A stretch of DNA of 64,000 nucleotides from Corynebacterium doosanense CAU 212 = DSM 45436 (GTDB taxonomy: Bacteria > Actinomycetota > Actinomycetes > Mycobacteriales > Mycobacteriaceae). The DNA is taken from assembly GCF_000767055.1 (NCBI RefSeq), contig NZ_CP006764.1:744001-808000 (forward strand), written 5' to 3'. The translations under genes and the position numbers were made by a program. The notes beneath the pieces were generated by a model. It was not told the origin of the DNA. It was given only the letters and a program-made list of their open reading frames with translations, and did not search any database. How positions within the stretch are numbered: position 1 is the stretch's first letter; every line of letters starts with the position of its first letter. This document shows positions 50,278-60,400 of this stretch, piece by piece.

Positions 50278-51093
50278 GTGCCTGAAAATCGCCGATTTCC
50301 CGCCGTCACCGCCACGCTCGCGGTGTTACTGGCCGCAGCCGTGACCGCGATCCCCGTGGTGTGGGTGAGCGGGGCGGGGGAGCGCGCGGACGAATCCCCG
50401 GACGCCATCGCCGTCGGAGGTTCCGCCACCGCGCCCGTGCCGGAGCCGGCGGAGCCCGAGGTGGTGGAGTTCGTGGAGAACTCCACCGGGCCGCAGGCGA
50501 GCTTCTACTCCCTGGCAGACGGCCACCGGGTGGGCACGGCCACGGAGCGCTTCGCCCGGCCGGCCCTGAGCCTGGCCAAACTCTTCATCGCCGCGTACGT
50601 CATCGAGCACGGCACGGAGGAGGAGACCTACCAGGCGATCCACATGATCAGTGACTCCAGCGACGAGGCCGCGGACGAGCTGTACAAGAAGTACCCGGAC
50701 TCCATCGACGAGGTGGCCGAGGAATACGGGCTCTACTCCACCCGCGGCGCCGACCGCTGGGGATACTCGGATACCTCGACCTACGACGTGGTCACGTTCG
50801 TGGCCACGCTGCTGGCAGAGGACCCGACGCACCCCATCCTCGTGGCCATGCACATGGCTGATCCCGTGGCCGAGGACGGCTACGGGCAGGACTTCGGCAC
50901 CTCACTGCTCCCGGGAGCAGTGGGGACGAAGTGGGGGTGGTCGGACGACCTGTCGCTGCATTCGTCCGTGACCTTCGGCAACGGCTGGGTCGCCGCCGCG
51001 GCGGTGACCGGGTCGCCGGACGACCTCACCAAGTTCGTGGAGACGCAGATGTCCGACGTGGTTGAGGAGGCCAACGAGGCCGGCCGCTCCTAG
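50278..51093 (+). CDS. Exported beta-lactamase-like (serine hydrolase fold) protein
   Basis: A 271-aa protein with an N-terminal signal or anchor (ATLAVLLAAAVTAIPVVWVSG) and a linker of Pro/Glu/Ala. The rest resembles class A beta-lactamase/PBP-like folds: ALSLAKLFIAAYV (S-x-x-K), MISDSSDEAADEL (SDN-like SDSS) and GAVGTKWGWSDD in place of KTG. No further catalytic Glu is obvious. It starts with GTG at 50278 just behind the mctC terminator, so it is probably leaderless. It shares a 4-base CTAG stop overlap with the convergent DUF1906 gene. Confidence 0.72.
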   Translation: MPENRRFPAVTATLAVLLAAAVTAIPVVWVSGAGERADESPDAIAVGGSATAPVPEPAEPEVVEFVENSTGPQASFYSLADGHRVGTATERFARPALSLAKLFIAAYVIEHGTEEETYQAIHMISDSSDEAADELYKKYPDSIDEVAEEYGLYSTRGADRWGYSDTSTYDVVTFVATLLAEDPTHPILVAMHMADPVAEDGYGQDFGTSLLPGAVGTKWGWSDDLSLHSSVTFGNGWVAAAAVTGSPDDLTKFVETQMSDVVEEANEAGRS

Positions 51094-52004
51094 CGGATGG
51101 CCTGGGCGATCTGCTGGGCGAGCGACAGGCCCTGCTCCAGCTGCTGGCCGGAGATGGATGAGCCGCCGATGTTGATGTCCGGGTAGCGCGTCGACGGGGT
51201 GCCCGGGTTGGCGGGCGTGCCCGGGTTGGCGGGCACCTGCGGGGTGGCGGTCTTGCCGGCCTGCCACTGGCCCCAGTTCGCCTTGTAGACGTGGTTGAGA
51301 TCGACCTCGACGCCGCCGACCTTGCCCGCGCTGTTCTGGAACTGGTGCAGGTGGATGGCCGGGTGGATCCTGCCGTTCGAACCCCAGTTGTGCTGCCAGA
51401 AGAACTGCCCGAGCTTGTCGGCGATGGCCCACTCGATGGTGGAGTAGTTGCCGTAGATGCCCATGCTGTATCCGGCGGCCTTCAGCGCCGTCTGGAATCC
51501 CTGCAGGTAGGGGCGGATGAGGGTGGTGTACTGCTGCTGGGTCGGGTTGTCGTCGATGGCCACGTAGATGGGCACGCCGGTGGGTCCACCGGCCGCGCGG
51601 TGCAGGGCGATGGCCTGCGGGGCGTGCTCGGCGACGCCGGCCGCGCCACGCTTCCAGTCCGCGGTGGTGTCGCGGCCGAACTGGTAGATGGAGGCGGTGA
51701 AGAGGCCGTTGTTGGCGAAGTCCTGCGTCTCCTTGAGCGAGACCGGCTTGCCCAGCATCCACTCGGCGCCCGGGCGGCGCTGGGAGACGTAGCGGATGGC
51801 ACCGATGTGGCCGGCGGCCTTCACCGAGGCGGCGGAGGGCACGCCGGCGGAGAAGTCGATGATGGTGCCGAGCACGCCGGCGGGGGCGGCGACGGCCCGG
51901 GGAGCGGCGCTCAGGGAGGCGGCGCCGAAGGTTCCGGCGGCGACGGCGACGGAGGCGGCTTTGAGCAGGCCGCGGCGGGACAGGGAGTGCTTTTCGACGG
52001 GCAC
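51090..52004 (-). CDS. Tat-exported DUF1906 (Rv2525c-like) protein
   Basis: A 304-aa protein with a twin-arginine signal (SLSRRGLLKAASVAVAAG, cleavage after ~residue 40). The mature part starts LGTIIDFSAGVPSAASVKAAG and contains IGAIRYVSQRRPGAEW, VPIYVAIDDNPTQQQY and YGNYSTIEWAI, the glycoside-hydrolase-like TIM barrel of DUF1906. A linker with tandem PANPGT repeats (DNA repeat about 51200-51236) leads to a C-terminal hydrophilic tail. The mycobacterial relative Rv2525c is Tat-exported and linked to cell-wall homeostasis. Enzyme activity is not established. Confidence 0.88.
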   Translation of the reverse strand: MPVEKHSLSRRGLLKAASVAVAAGTFGAASLSAAPRAVAAPAGVLGTIIDFSAGVPSAASVKAAGHIGAIRYVSQRRPGAEWMLGKPVSLKETQDFANNGLFTASIYQFGRDTTADWKRGAAGVAEHAPQAIALHRAAGGPTGVPIYVAIDDNPTQQQYTTLIRPYLQGFQTALKAAGYSMGIYGNYSTIEWAIADKLGQFFWQHNWGSNGRIHPAIHLHQFQNSAGKVGGVEVDLNHVYKANWGQWQAGKTATPQVPANPGTPANPGTPSTRYPDINIGGSSISGQQLEQGLSLAQQIAQAIR

Positions 52005-52092
52005 GGGTGCGTTCTCCTGGACTGGAATGTTGTCGCAACAGATGTCACAACAATTGACAAACGTTGACTATAACAACATTGGCCCCAGGCGG

Positions 52093-53637
52093 CTAGGCCA
52101 GGCGCAACCGTCGCCCGGCCCAGTTGTCGATGAGCCAGCGGTCGTGCGTGGCCACCACCAGCGTCCCGTCCCACGCGGCCAGCGACGCCTCAAGCGCCTC
52201 GATCGCGTCCAGATCGAGATAGTTGGTCGGCTCGTCCACCAGCAGAATGTCCGGATGCGCCGCGGCGGCCAGGGCGAGCTGGACACGCCGCTGATTGCCG
52301 TCGGAAAGCTCGGGCACCGGGGTGGCCCAGTATTTCGGGTGCACAAAACCCTGCCCCACCTCACCGATGCCTTCCTCCCAGATCTCCTCGGGCACATCCC
52401 CGCGCCGGGGGAGGCTCTGCGGGAGACAGGTGGCCGCGTGGCGCTGCGCGATCCGGTTCAGCATCGTCGACTTGCCCGAGCCGTTGGCGCCGGTGATCAG
52501 CAACTTCTCCCCCGCGGAGACCTGCACGGAGACGGGCCGCAGCCGCCCCGGGACGTGGGCGTCGCGGACGTCGATGGCCACCCCACCGCTACCCGGCGAG
52601 GCGGGCGGGAGCGGGAAATCGGTGGTGTCCTCCCGGGGCTTGCGCACCTCCACGGCCTCCAGCCGTTCCAGGCGTTTCTCGTCGTCACTGCGTCGGCGCG
52701 TGGACACCTTCTGGGCGCGGTCGGCGTAGAACTTCTTGGCCGCTCTGATCTCGGATCGCGGGGTGAACGCGGCGTGTCCGACCACGCCGCTGTCGCGCTG
52801 GTGCTGGGTGAGCCGGTGTTTCTCCGCCTGCTGGCGTTCGTGGAGCTCGGCGTGGGTGGCGCGGGCATCGGCCTTGGCCGCGAGATAGTCGGAGTAGTTG
52901 CCCCGCGAGCGGTAGACCGCGTTGCGCCACCGCTGTCCGTCGGCGACGGCCAGCGCCTCCCACGCGGCCGTGTCCAGGTCGAGGATGCCCGTGGCCACGC
53001 GGTCGAGGAAGGCGCGGTCGTGACTGACCATGAGCACCGGCCCGTTCCATCCCAGGAGGGTCTCGGCGAGGAAGTCCACCCCCTGGGCGTCCAGGTGGTT
53101 GGTGGGTTCGTCGAGCACGAGGCTCGCCGGGCGGCCGATGATGAGGGCGGCCAGCTCGAGGCGGCCTCGCTGACCGGGGGAGAGCGTATCGACGTCCGTT
53201 TCCCGCTCCACCCCGGCGAGGCCGAGCCCGGCCAGCACGGTGGCCACCTGGGCGTCGAGGCTCCACACGTCCAGCGCCGTCATGCGGGAGAGGATGTCGT
53301 CGTACTCCTCGGCGAGGCGGGGAGAGGAGTCCTCGGCGATCTCGGTGTTCAGGGCGTCGAAACGCTGCTGAAGCCCGAGGTGCTCGGAGGTGGCGGTGTC
53401 GAGCACGCCGCCGACGGTGCGCGCGGAGGCGGTGGCGAGGGGCTGGGAGAGCCCGGTCACCGAGCCCCGTTCCGGCCGTAGCTCGCCGCGGGCCAGGCGC
53501 AGGATGGTGGTCTTGCCCGCACCGTTGGGGCCGACGATGCCCAGGCGCTCGGCAGGCCCGCAGGAGAACGACAGGTGCGCGAGCAGGGGTTTTGTGGTGT
53601 ACGAGAAGAAGACGTCGGAGAAATTGACTACCGGCAC
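52093..53637 (-). CDS. ABC-F family ATPase
   Basis: A 514-aa soluble protein with two ABC domains and no membrane segment. Domain 1: GPNGAGKTT, LSPGQRGRLELAAL, LVLDEPTNHLD. Domain 2: GANGSGKST, LSDGNQRRVQLALA, LLVDEPTNYLD. The linker between them (~residues 235-330) is long, basic and helical. Such proteins act on the ribosome as translation factors or antibiotic-resistance factors rather than transporters. The GTG at 53637 has GGAAGGG six bases upstream. Whether it protects against an antibiotic is open. Confidence 0.9.
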   Translation of the reverse strand: MPVVNFSDVFFSYTTKPLLAHLSFSCGPAERLGIVGPNGAGKTTILRLARGELRPERGSVTGLSQPLATASARTVGGVLDTATSEHLGLQQRFDALNTEIAEDSSPRLAEEYDDILSRMTALDVWSLDAQVATVLAGLGLAGVERETDVDTLSPGQRGRLELAALIIGRPASLVLDEPTNHLDAQGVDFLAETLLGWNGPVLMVSHDRAFLDRVATGILDLDTAAWEALAVADGQRWRNAVYRSRGNYSDYLAAKADARATHAELHERQQAEKHRLTQHQRDSGVVGHAAFTPRSEIRAAKKFYADRAQKVSTRRRSDDEKRLERLEAVEVRKPREDTTDFPLPPASPGSGGVAIDVRDAHVPGRLRPVSVQVSAGEKLLITGANGSGKSTMLNRIAQRHAATCLPQSLPRRGDVPEEIWEEGIGEVGQGFVHPKYWATPVPELSDGNQRRVQLALAAAAHPDILLVDEPTNYLDLDAIEALEASLAAWDGTLVVATHDRWLIDNWAGRRLRLA

Positions 53638-53727
53638 GGGAGCCCTTCCTGAGGTGGGGGAAACGGGGGGCTGGGGGAGCGCGCTCAGTAGTTCATGAGG
53701 CCAGATTAGCGGATAAGATTTCGAATT

Positions 53728-54417
53728 ATGTCTAGCGCCGTTGATTCGATGCCGAGGTTCGACCGGGGCCCGCGGCCCTACTTCCGGGGTCTGCTGCACG
53801 CCCATGCGGTCTGGTATTTCGCCGGTACGGGCAGCGCCCTGACCGTCGCCTCGTTCATCCTGCACGGTTCGTCCGCGCTGAGCTGGTTCACCGCGCTCTA
53901 CGCCGTGTGCCTGGTGGCCATGCTGGGCGTCTCCGGCCTCTACCACCGTGCGCCGTGGCGCAGCGAGGGGGCCGTCAGGGGTTGGCGGCGTGCAGATCAC
54001 TCGATGATCGCCATCTTCATCGCGGGTACGTACGGGCCGGTGACCGTCTCGACGTTCGACACATTTGCCGACGGCCAGTGGGTGCTCCTCGTCTGCTGGA
54101 TTGCCGCGCTGGTGGCGGTGGCGATCAACGTGTTCTGGATCGGCCACCCGCGCTGGCTGGACGTCGGCATCTACCTCGCGCTGGGCTGGCTGATCATCTT
54201 CAAGATCGCCGACTTCGCCCGCGAAGTGCCCACGGCCGCAGGCTTGCTGATCGTCATCGGCGGGCTCATCTACATGGTCGGCGCGATCAGCTACGGCCTC
54301 AAACGCCCCAACTTCTCCGAGCGCTGGTTCGGCTTCCACGAGTTCTTCCACGCCACCACCGTCGTCGCGGCGGGGCTGCACCACGTGGCCATCTGGCTCA
54401 TCGTGCTGGAGTCTTAG
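53728..54417 (+). CDS. Hemolysin III / TrhA-family membrane protein
   Basis: A 229-aa protein with seven membrane segments of the PAQR/hemolysin III family. The conserved residues are in GLYHRAPWRS (first His), RRADHSMIAIFIAGTYGP (Asp, His) and WFGFHEFFHATTVVAAGLHHVA (three His), a likely zinc site. In Bacillus the relative TrhA affects membrane fluidity. It diverges from the ABC-F gene by 90 bases. A long hairpin follows the stop. Confidence 0.9.
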   Translation: MSSAVDSMPRFDRGPRPYFRGLLHAHAVWYFAGTGSALTVASFILHGSSALSWFTALYAVCLVAMLGVSGLYHRAPWRSEGAVRGWRRADHSMIAIFIAGTYGPVTVSTFDTFADGQWVLLVCWIAALVAVAINVFWIGHPRWLDVGIYLALGWLIIFKIADFAREVPTAAGLLIVIGGLIYMVGAISYGLKRPNFSERWFGFHEFFHATTVVAAGLHHVAIWLIVLES

Positions 54418-54447
54418 GGGCTCGGTGGGTCGACAGCTGTCACCGTC

Positions 54448-54525
54448 CGAAAGACAAACGACGAGACCACGCCTTTCGCCCAGCCCAGATGACGAAAGAC
54501 GAGCGGCCTCGTCGTTTGTCTTTCG
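54448..54525. repeat. 18-bp perfect inverted repeat downstream of hemolysin III gene
   Basis: CGAAAGACAAACGACGAG (54448-54465) and its exact complement (54508-54525) flank a 42-base spacer with a third partial copy GACGAAAGACGAG (54491-54503). It lies between the hemolysin III gene and tRNA-Arg. It may act as a terminator, but no T run follows. Confidence 0.8.
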
Positions 54526-54605
54526 CGCCGGGAGGGCCGGAGGGCGCCAGGCGCGACCGCACAGCACAAAGCCCCGCAGCATCGGCCGCGGGGCTTTTCA
54601 CAACG

Positions 54606-54678
54606 TGCCCCAGGCAGGATTCGAACCTGCGACACCCGCTTTAGGAGAGCGGTGCTCTATCCCCTGAGCTACTGGGGC
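54606..54678 (-). tRNA. tRNA-Arg (anticodon CCT)
   Basis: Read on the minus strand: acceptor GCCCCAG pairs with CTGGGGC, D arm AGCTCAGGGGATAGAGC, anticodon arm with CTCCTAA loop (CCT, reading AGG), T arm GCAGG TTCGAAT CCTGC, discriminator A. CCA is not encoded. Confidence 0.95.
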
Positions 54679-54834
54679 CAGGGCGCATCCCAGGTTACCC
54701 GACGCCGGGCGGGCAACGAAAAGGCAGGTGAACTGCCGTATCTCGCTTCTCGACGGGCCCCGCAGCCCCTTCACTGCGCCACAGCGCCTACTCTGAGAGC
54801 AACGAACTTTTCCCTACGAAAGGAACCCGCGGCC

Positions 54835-55107
54835 ATGAGCGAGAATCCCACCTTCACCGACGTTCAGCGCCGGGAGATTTTCACCGAGATCGTCTCCCGG
54901 GACGGGGTCAAGGCGCTGTCCATCGAGCGCAGCATTCCCGGGGGTTCCAGCACCCGCCTCATGCTGCTCAACCGCCTCGACGCGCAGCAGCTCTTCCACG
55001 TCATCGAGCACTATCTCAAGGAGGTCTACGCGGGGGAGCTCGCCGGTGGCGAGATCGAGCTGTCCCCGGAGGACATGCTCAAGTTCTTCGGCGAGGAGGA
55101 GCTCTAA
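54835..55107 (+). CDS. Small conserved hypothetical protein (90 aa)
   Basis: A 90-aa soluble protein with alternating helix/strand pattern (VQRREIFTEIVSRDGVKAL, RLMLLNRLDAQQLFHVIEHYLKEVY, SPEDMLKFFGEEEL). AAAGGAA lies eight bases before the ATG. It shares the 4-base CTAA stop overlap with the convergent mycoredoxin gene. No family recognised. Confidence 0.7.
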   Translation: MSENPTFTDVQRREIFTEIVSRDGVKALSIERSIPGGSSTRLMLLNRLDAQQLFHVIEHYLKEVYAGELAGGEIELSPEDMLKFFGEEEL

Positions 55108-55352
55108 GACTCCAGCTCCGCGAGCTTCGCCCGGACCTCGGCCGCGGGCGGGTTGGTGGCGTGGGTGCCGTCGGAGTACTTCACGGTGGGGACCACACGG
55201 TTGCCGCCGTTGACGGACTTCACCCACTCAGCGGCGGCTTCGTCCTGCTCGACGTCGACCACGTCGTAGTCGGCTCCGGCGACGTCGAGACCCGCCAGGA
55301 GTGCGCGGCAGTGGGGGCACCAGTCGGTGGCGTAGATGGTTACGTTGCTCAT
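55104..55352 (-). CDS. mrx1: Mycoredoxin (glutaredoxin-like)
   Basis: An 82-aa thioredoxin-fold protein: VTIYATDWCPHCRALLAGL carries the active site CPHC, NGGNRVVPTVKYSDGTH the cis-Pro loop, and a final helix. Actinobacterial mycoredoxins reduce mycothiol mixed disulfides with their N-terminal Cys. The CPHC sequence differs from the CxYC form I know from other mycoredoxins. It overlaps the folA stop by four bases and closes the operon cysQ-thyA-folA-mrx1. Confidence 0.82.
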   Translation of the reverse strand: MSNVTIYATDWCPHCRALLAGLDVAGADYDVVDVEQDEAAAEWVKSVNGGNRVVPTVKYSDGTHATNPPAAEVRAKLAELES

Positions 55353-55866
55353 GAAGAAACCTTTCGTAGGTAGGTCTGGAAACGGAAGCGGGCGGGCTCG
55401 TCGGAACCGTCCACGGTACCCTTTTCCGAGGTCATCCACTCGGATTCCTCGGTCAGTTCGAAATCGGGGCCGATCTCGGGGGCATAGACGACGGAGACGA
55501 CGGAGTCGACGGAGTGGGCGAGGAGGGCGTCGATAAGCGTCACTTCGATCCTGTCCACCTGGCTCAGGGTGGCGGCGTAGACCTCGCCGCCGCCGGTGAT
55601 CCAGCCGCTGAGGCCGTCGATGCCCGTGATCACCTCGGCGCCGCGGGACCAGTCGCCGGGCTCGCGGCTGGAGAGGACGTAATTCGTGCGGCCGGGCAGC
55701 GGGCGGAATCGCTCGGGTAGTGCCAGCCAGGAGCGCGATCCCATGATGACGGGGTCGCCCATGGTGATGTCCTTGAAGTGGCGCAGGTCCTCGGGGATGT
55801 GCCAGTTCATGTCCGTGCCGTCGCCGATGACCCGGTCGAGCGACTGCGCCCAGATTGCGCCGAGCA

Positions 55867-55867
<1 letters not shown>
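55349..55867 (-). CDS. folA: Dihydrofolate reductase
   Basis: A 172-aa enzyme. Substrate and NADPH contacts are GAIWAQSLDRVIGDGTDMNWHIPEDLRHFK, PVIMGSRSWLALP, NYVLSSR and ITGGGEVYAATL, all DHFR-typical. It regenerates tetrahydrofolate after thymidylate synthase. ATG at 55867 overlaps the thyA stop by one base (TGATG). Confidence 0.95.
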
Positions 55868-56670
<803 letters not shown>

Positions 56671-56680
56671 GCTGGGTACT

Positions 56681-57457
56681 CTAACCCGATTTGCGTGCCA
56701 GGAACGACCCGTGCTGGTCGAAGTAGTCGCTCGCGTGGCCGAGGATCTCGTCCGCCAGTTCCGGGCGGCAGATGAGCAGATCGGGGATGTAGGTGTCAGC
56801 GTTGTTGTAGACGAGTTTGTCGCCGTTGAGGCGCGAGGCGTGCAGCCCCGACGCCAGGGCCACACCGACGGGAGCGGCCTGATCCCACTCGTACTGCCCG
56901 CCGGCGTGCACGTAGGCGTCATAGTCGCCGATGAGCACGTTCATGGCCTTCGCGCCGGCCGAGCCGACCCCGACGATCTCGGAGCCGATCTTCTCACACA
57001 CGTAGGTGGCCACCTCCGGGGGGCGGTTGCGCGAGACGACGATCTTGTTCGCGAGCGGGCCCTGGACGTGCTTGGCGTCCGAGGAGGAGAAGACCACGCC
57101 CAGGTCGGGCAGGCCCACCGCAGCGTGCTGCGGGATGCCGTCGATGACCAGGGCGATGTGCACGGCCCAGTCCTGGCGGCCGGTGGCGAACTCCTTGGTG
57201 CCGTCGAGCGGGTCGATGATCCACACCCGGTTCTTTTTCAGGCGCGCCGGGTTGTCCGCGGCCTCCTCGGAGAGGAAACCGTCGTCGGGCCGGTGCTGCT
57301 CGAGGACACGAGCGATCCAGTTCTGCGCCAGCTCGTCGCCGGCCTCGCCGAGGGCGCGACCGCGCAGGAGTCCGACGCCGCGGACCCCCTTGAGGATCTC
57401 GCCGGTGCCCTGGGCGATCAGGTCGGTCAGCCGGGCATCTGAAAGTGGGGCGCTCAT
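56681..57457 (-). CDS. cysQ: 3'(2'),5'-bisphosphate nucleotidase, CysQ-like
   Basis: A 258-aa inositol-monophosphatase superfamily enzyme: [34 protein letters not shown] and the C-terminal [21 protein letters not shown]. CysQ removes 3'-phosphate from phosphoadenosine phosphate, a by-product of sulfate assimilation. It is the third member of this superfamily in the window and the first gene of the thyA-folA-mrx1 operon. It diverges from lhr with 38 bases between starts. Confidence 0.88.
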   Translation of the reverse strand: MSAPLSDARLTDLIAQGTGEILKGVRGVGLLRGRALGEAGDELAQNWIARVLEQHRPDDGFLSEEAADNPARLKKNRVWIIDPLDGTKEFATGRQDWAVHIALVIDGIPQHAAVGLPDLGVVFSSSDAKHVQGPLANKIVVSRNRPPEVATYVCEKIGSEIVGVGSAGAKAMNVLIGDYDAYVHAGGQYEWDQAAPVGVALASGLHASRLNGDKLVYNNADTYIPDLLICRPELADEILGHASDYFDQHGSFLARKSG

Positions 57458-57495
57458 GGTTAACCACCCTAGTCGCGGCGATAGAGTTGGGCATT

Positions 57496-60400
57496 ATGAC
57501 CGATGACGTCCTGGGCCTGTTCCGCCCGCAGGTGGCCACCTGGTTCCGGGACGTGTTCGAGCAACCGACCCCGGTGCAGGAGCAGGCGTGGCGGGCGATC
57601 GCCGCGGGGGACAACGCGCTGGTGGTCGCCCCGACCGGTTCGGGCAAGACGCTGGCGGCATTTCTCTGGGCGCTCAACGGGCTGGTGGAGCAGGCGGGAC
57701 AGCAGGCGCTGCCCGTCGCGGCGCAGGGGTCGACCGGCGGCCACGGCGGCGTCAAGGTCCTCTACATCTCGCCGCTCAAGGCCCTGGGCGTGGACGTGGA
57801 GAACAACCTGCGCGCGCCGTTGACCGGCATCTCCCGCACCGCGCAGCGCCTCGGCCTGGACCTGCCGGACATCTCCGTGGGGGTGCGCTCGGGCGACACC
57901 CCGGCCGCCGAGCGGGCGCGGCAGCTGCGCCGCCCGCCGGACATCCTCATCACCACGCCGGAGTCCGCGTACCTCATGCTCACGTCGAAGGCGGCGGGGA
58001 TCCTCAAGGACGTGGACACCGTCATCATCGACGAGATCCACGCGCTGGCCGGTTCCAAGCGTGGCGTGCACCTGTCCCTGACCCTGGAGCGCCTGGCCCG
58101 GCTAGCCGGCGACGTGCAGCGCATCGGTCTCTCCGCCACCGTGCGCCCCCTGGAGACGGTGGCGCACTTCCTCGGTGGCCAGCGCCCCGTCGAGCTCATC
58201 GCCCCGCCGGGTCACAAGAAGTGGGAGCTCTCTGTCCGGGTGTCCGTGGACGACATGGCGGATCTGCCCGTGCCCGAGGAGGGCTCGACCATCGGCGAGG
58301 CGGTCATCGACGATCCGCTGGGGCTCTCCGGCGCCCCTTTGGGGGAGGAGTCCGCGCTCCCGCAGCAGAAATCCATCTGGCCGTTCATCGAGCAGTCGCT
58401 CTACGAACAGATCCAGCAACACCGCTCGACGCTCGTCTTTGTCAACTCCCGGCGCACCGCCGAGCGTCTGACCAGCCGGATCAACGAACTCTGGGCGATG
58501 GAGCACGACCCGGACTCCCTCAGCCCGGAGCTGCGGCGTGACCCGGCCCAGCTGATGAAGTCCGTCGACGTGGCTGGAAAAGCACCCGCGGTCATCGCCC
58601 GCGCCCACCACGGATCGGTGTCCAAGGAGGAACGCGCCACCACCGAACGCATGCTCAAGGAAGGCTCGCTCAAGGCCGTCGTGTCCACCAGTTCGCTGGA
58701 GCTGGGCATCGACATGGGTGCCATCGACCTGGTGGTGCAGGTGGAGTCACCGCCCTCGGTGGCCTCTGGCCTGCAGCGCGTGGGCCGCGCCGGGCACAGC
58801 GTCGGAGCGGTGTCCCAGGGCACGTTCTACCCCAAGCACCGCTCCGACCTGGTGCAGACGGCCGTGACCGTCGAGCGCATGCGCTCCGGGATGATCGAGG
58901 AACTCAAGGTCCCCGCCAACCCGCTGGACGTGCTGGTGCAGCAGACCGTCGCCGCCGTCGCCGTGGAGGACATCGATGTGGACGAGTGGTACGCCACCGT
59001 GCGCCGGGCGTACGCCTACCGCGATCTCGACCGGGACGTCTTCGACTCGGTCATCGACCTGGCCAGCGGCATCTACCCCTCGGCGGACTTCGCCGAGCTC
59101 AAACCCCGCATCGTCTTCGACCGCGCCACCGGCATGATGAGCGCCCGGCCCGGCGCGCAGCGTGTGGCCGTGACCAACGCCGGCACCATCCCGGACCGCG
59201 GCATGTTCGGCATCTTCCTGCTCGGCGGGGAGGGCAACCCGCGCCGGGTGGGCGAGCTCGACGAGGAGATGGTCTACGAGTCCCGGGTGGGTGACGTGTT
59301 CACCCTCGGCGCCTCCAGCTGGCGCATCGAGGACATCACGCGCGACCAGGTGCTGGTCACCCCCGCGCCGGGTCACACCGGACGCCTGCCATTCTGGACC
59401 GGCGACTCTCAGGGTCGCCCCTACGAGCTGGGCCGCGCGCTGGGGGAGTTCCGCCGGGAGATCCGCGAGCACCCGGAAAGAATGCCGGATCTCGACGACC
59501 GTGCGCGCTCCAACCTGCTCGGCTACCTCACCGAGCAGGAGGAGGCGACCGGCTCCATCCCTGACGAGAAGACACTCATCCTCGAGCGTTTCCGCGACGA
59601 ACTGGGCGACTGGCGAGTCATCCTGCACACCCCGTTCGGCCGCGGGGTCAACGCGGCATGGGCCTTGGCCGTGGGCCAGCGGGTGGCCGAGCGCACCGGC
59701 ATGGACGCCCAGGCGGTCGCAGGTGACGACGGCATCGTCCTGCGTCTGCCCGAAGCCGATAATGAGCCCGACGGCTCCCTGTTCATCTTCGACGCCGACG
59801 AGATCGAGCAGATCGTCACCGAACAGGTCGGCGGCTCCGCGCTGTTCGCCTCCAGATTCAGGGAGTGTGCCGCCCGCGCGCTTCTTCTGCCCCGGCGCAA
59901 CCCCGGCAAGCGCGCCCCGTTGTGGCAGCAGCGCCAGCGCGCGGAGCAGCTGCTCGACGTCGCCCGCAAATACCCCAGCTTCCCCATCATCCTGGAGACC
60001 GTGCGCGAATGCCTGCGCGACGTCTACGACCTGCCCGCCCTGCGCGAGGTCATCGAGGCGCTCAACCTTCGGCGCATCCGCGTCGCCGAGGTCACCACCG
60101 ACCAGCCCAGCCCGTTCAGCTCCAGCCTGCTGTTCAACTACACCGGCGCCTTCATGTACGAGGGCGACAGCCCGCTGGCGGAGAAACGCGCTGCCGCCCT
60201 CGCCCTGGACCCGGCCCTGCTGGCCAAACTCCTCGGCACCGTCGAACTACGGGAGCTTCTCGACGCCGAGATCATCCAGGAGGTCCATGACCAGCTCCAG
60301 TGGGTCGGCCGAGCGCGAACCTCCGAGGAACTGGCGGATGTACTGCGCATCCTCGGCCCGGTGGACGTCGATAAGCTCCCCGTCCACACCACCTTCGATG

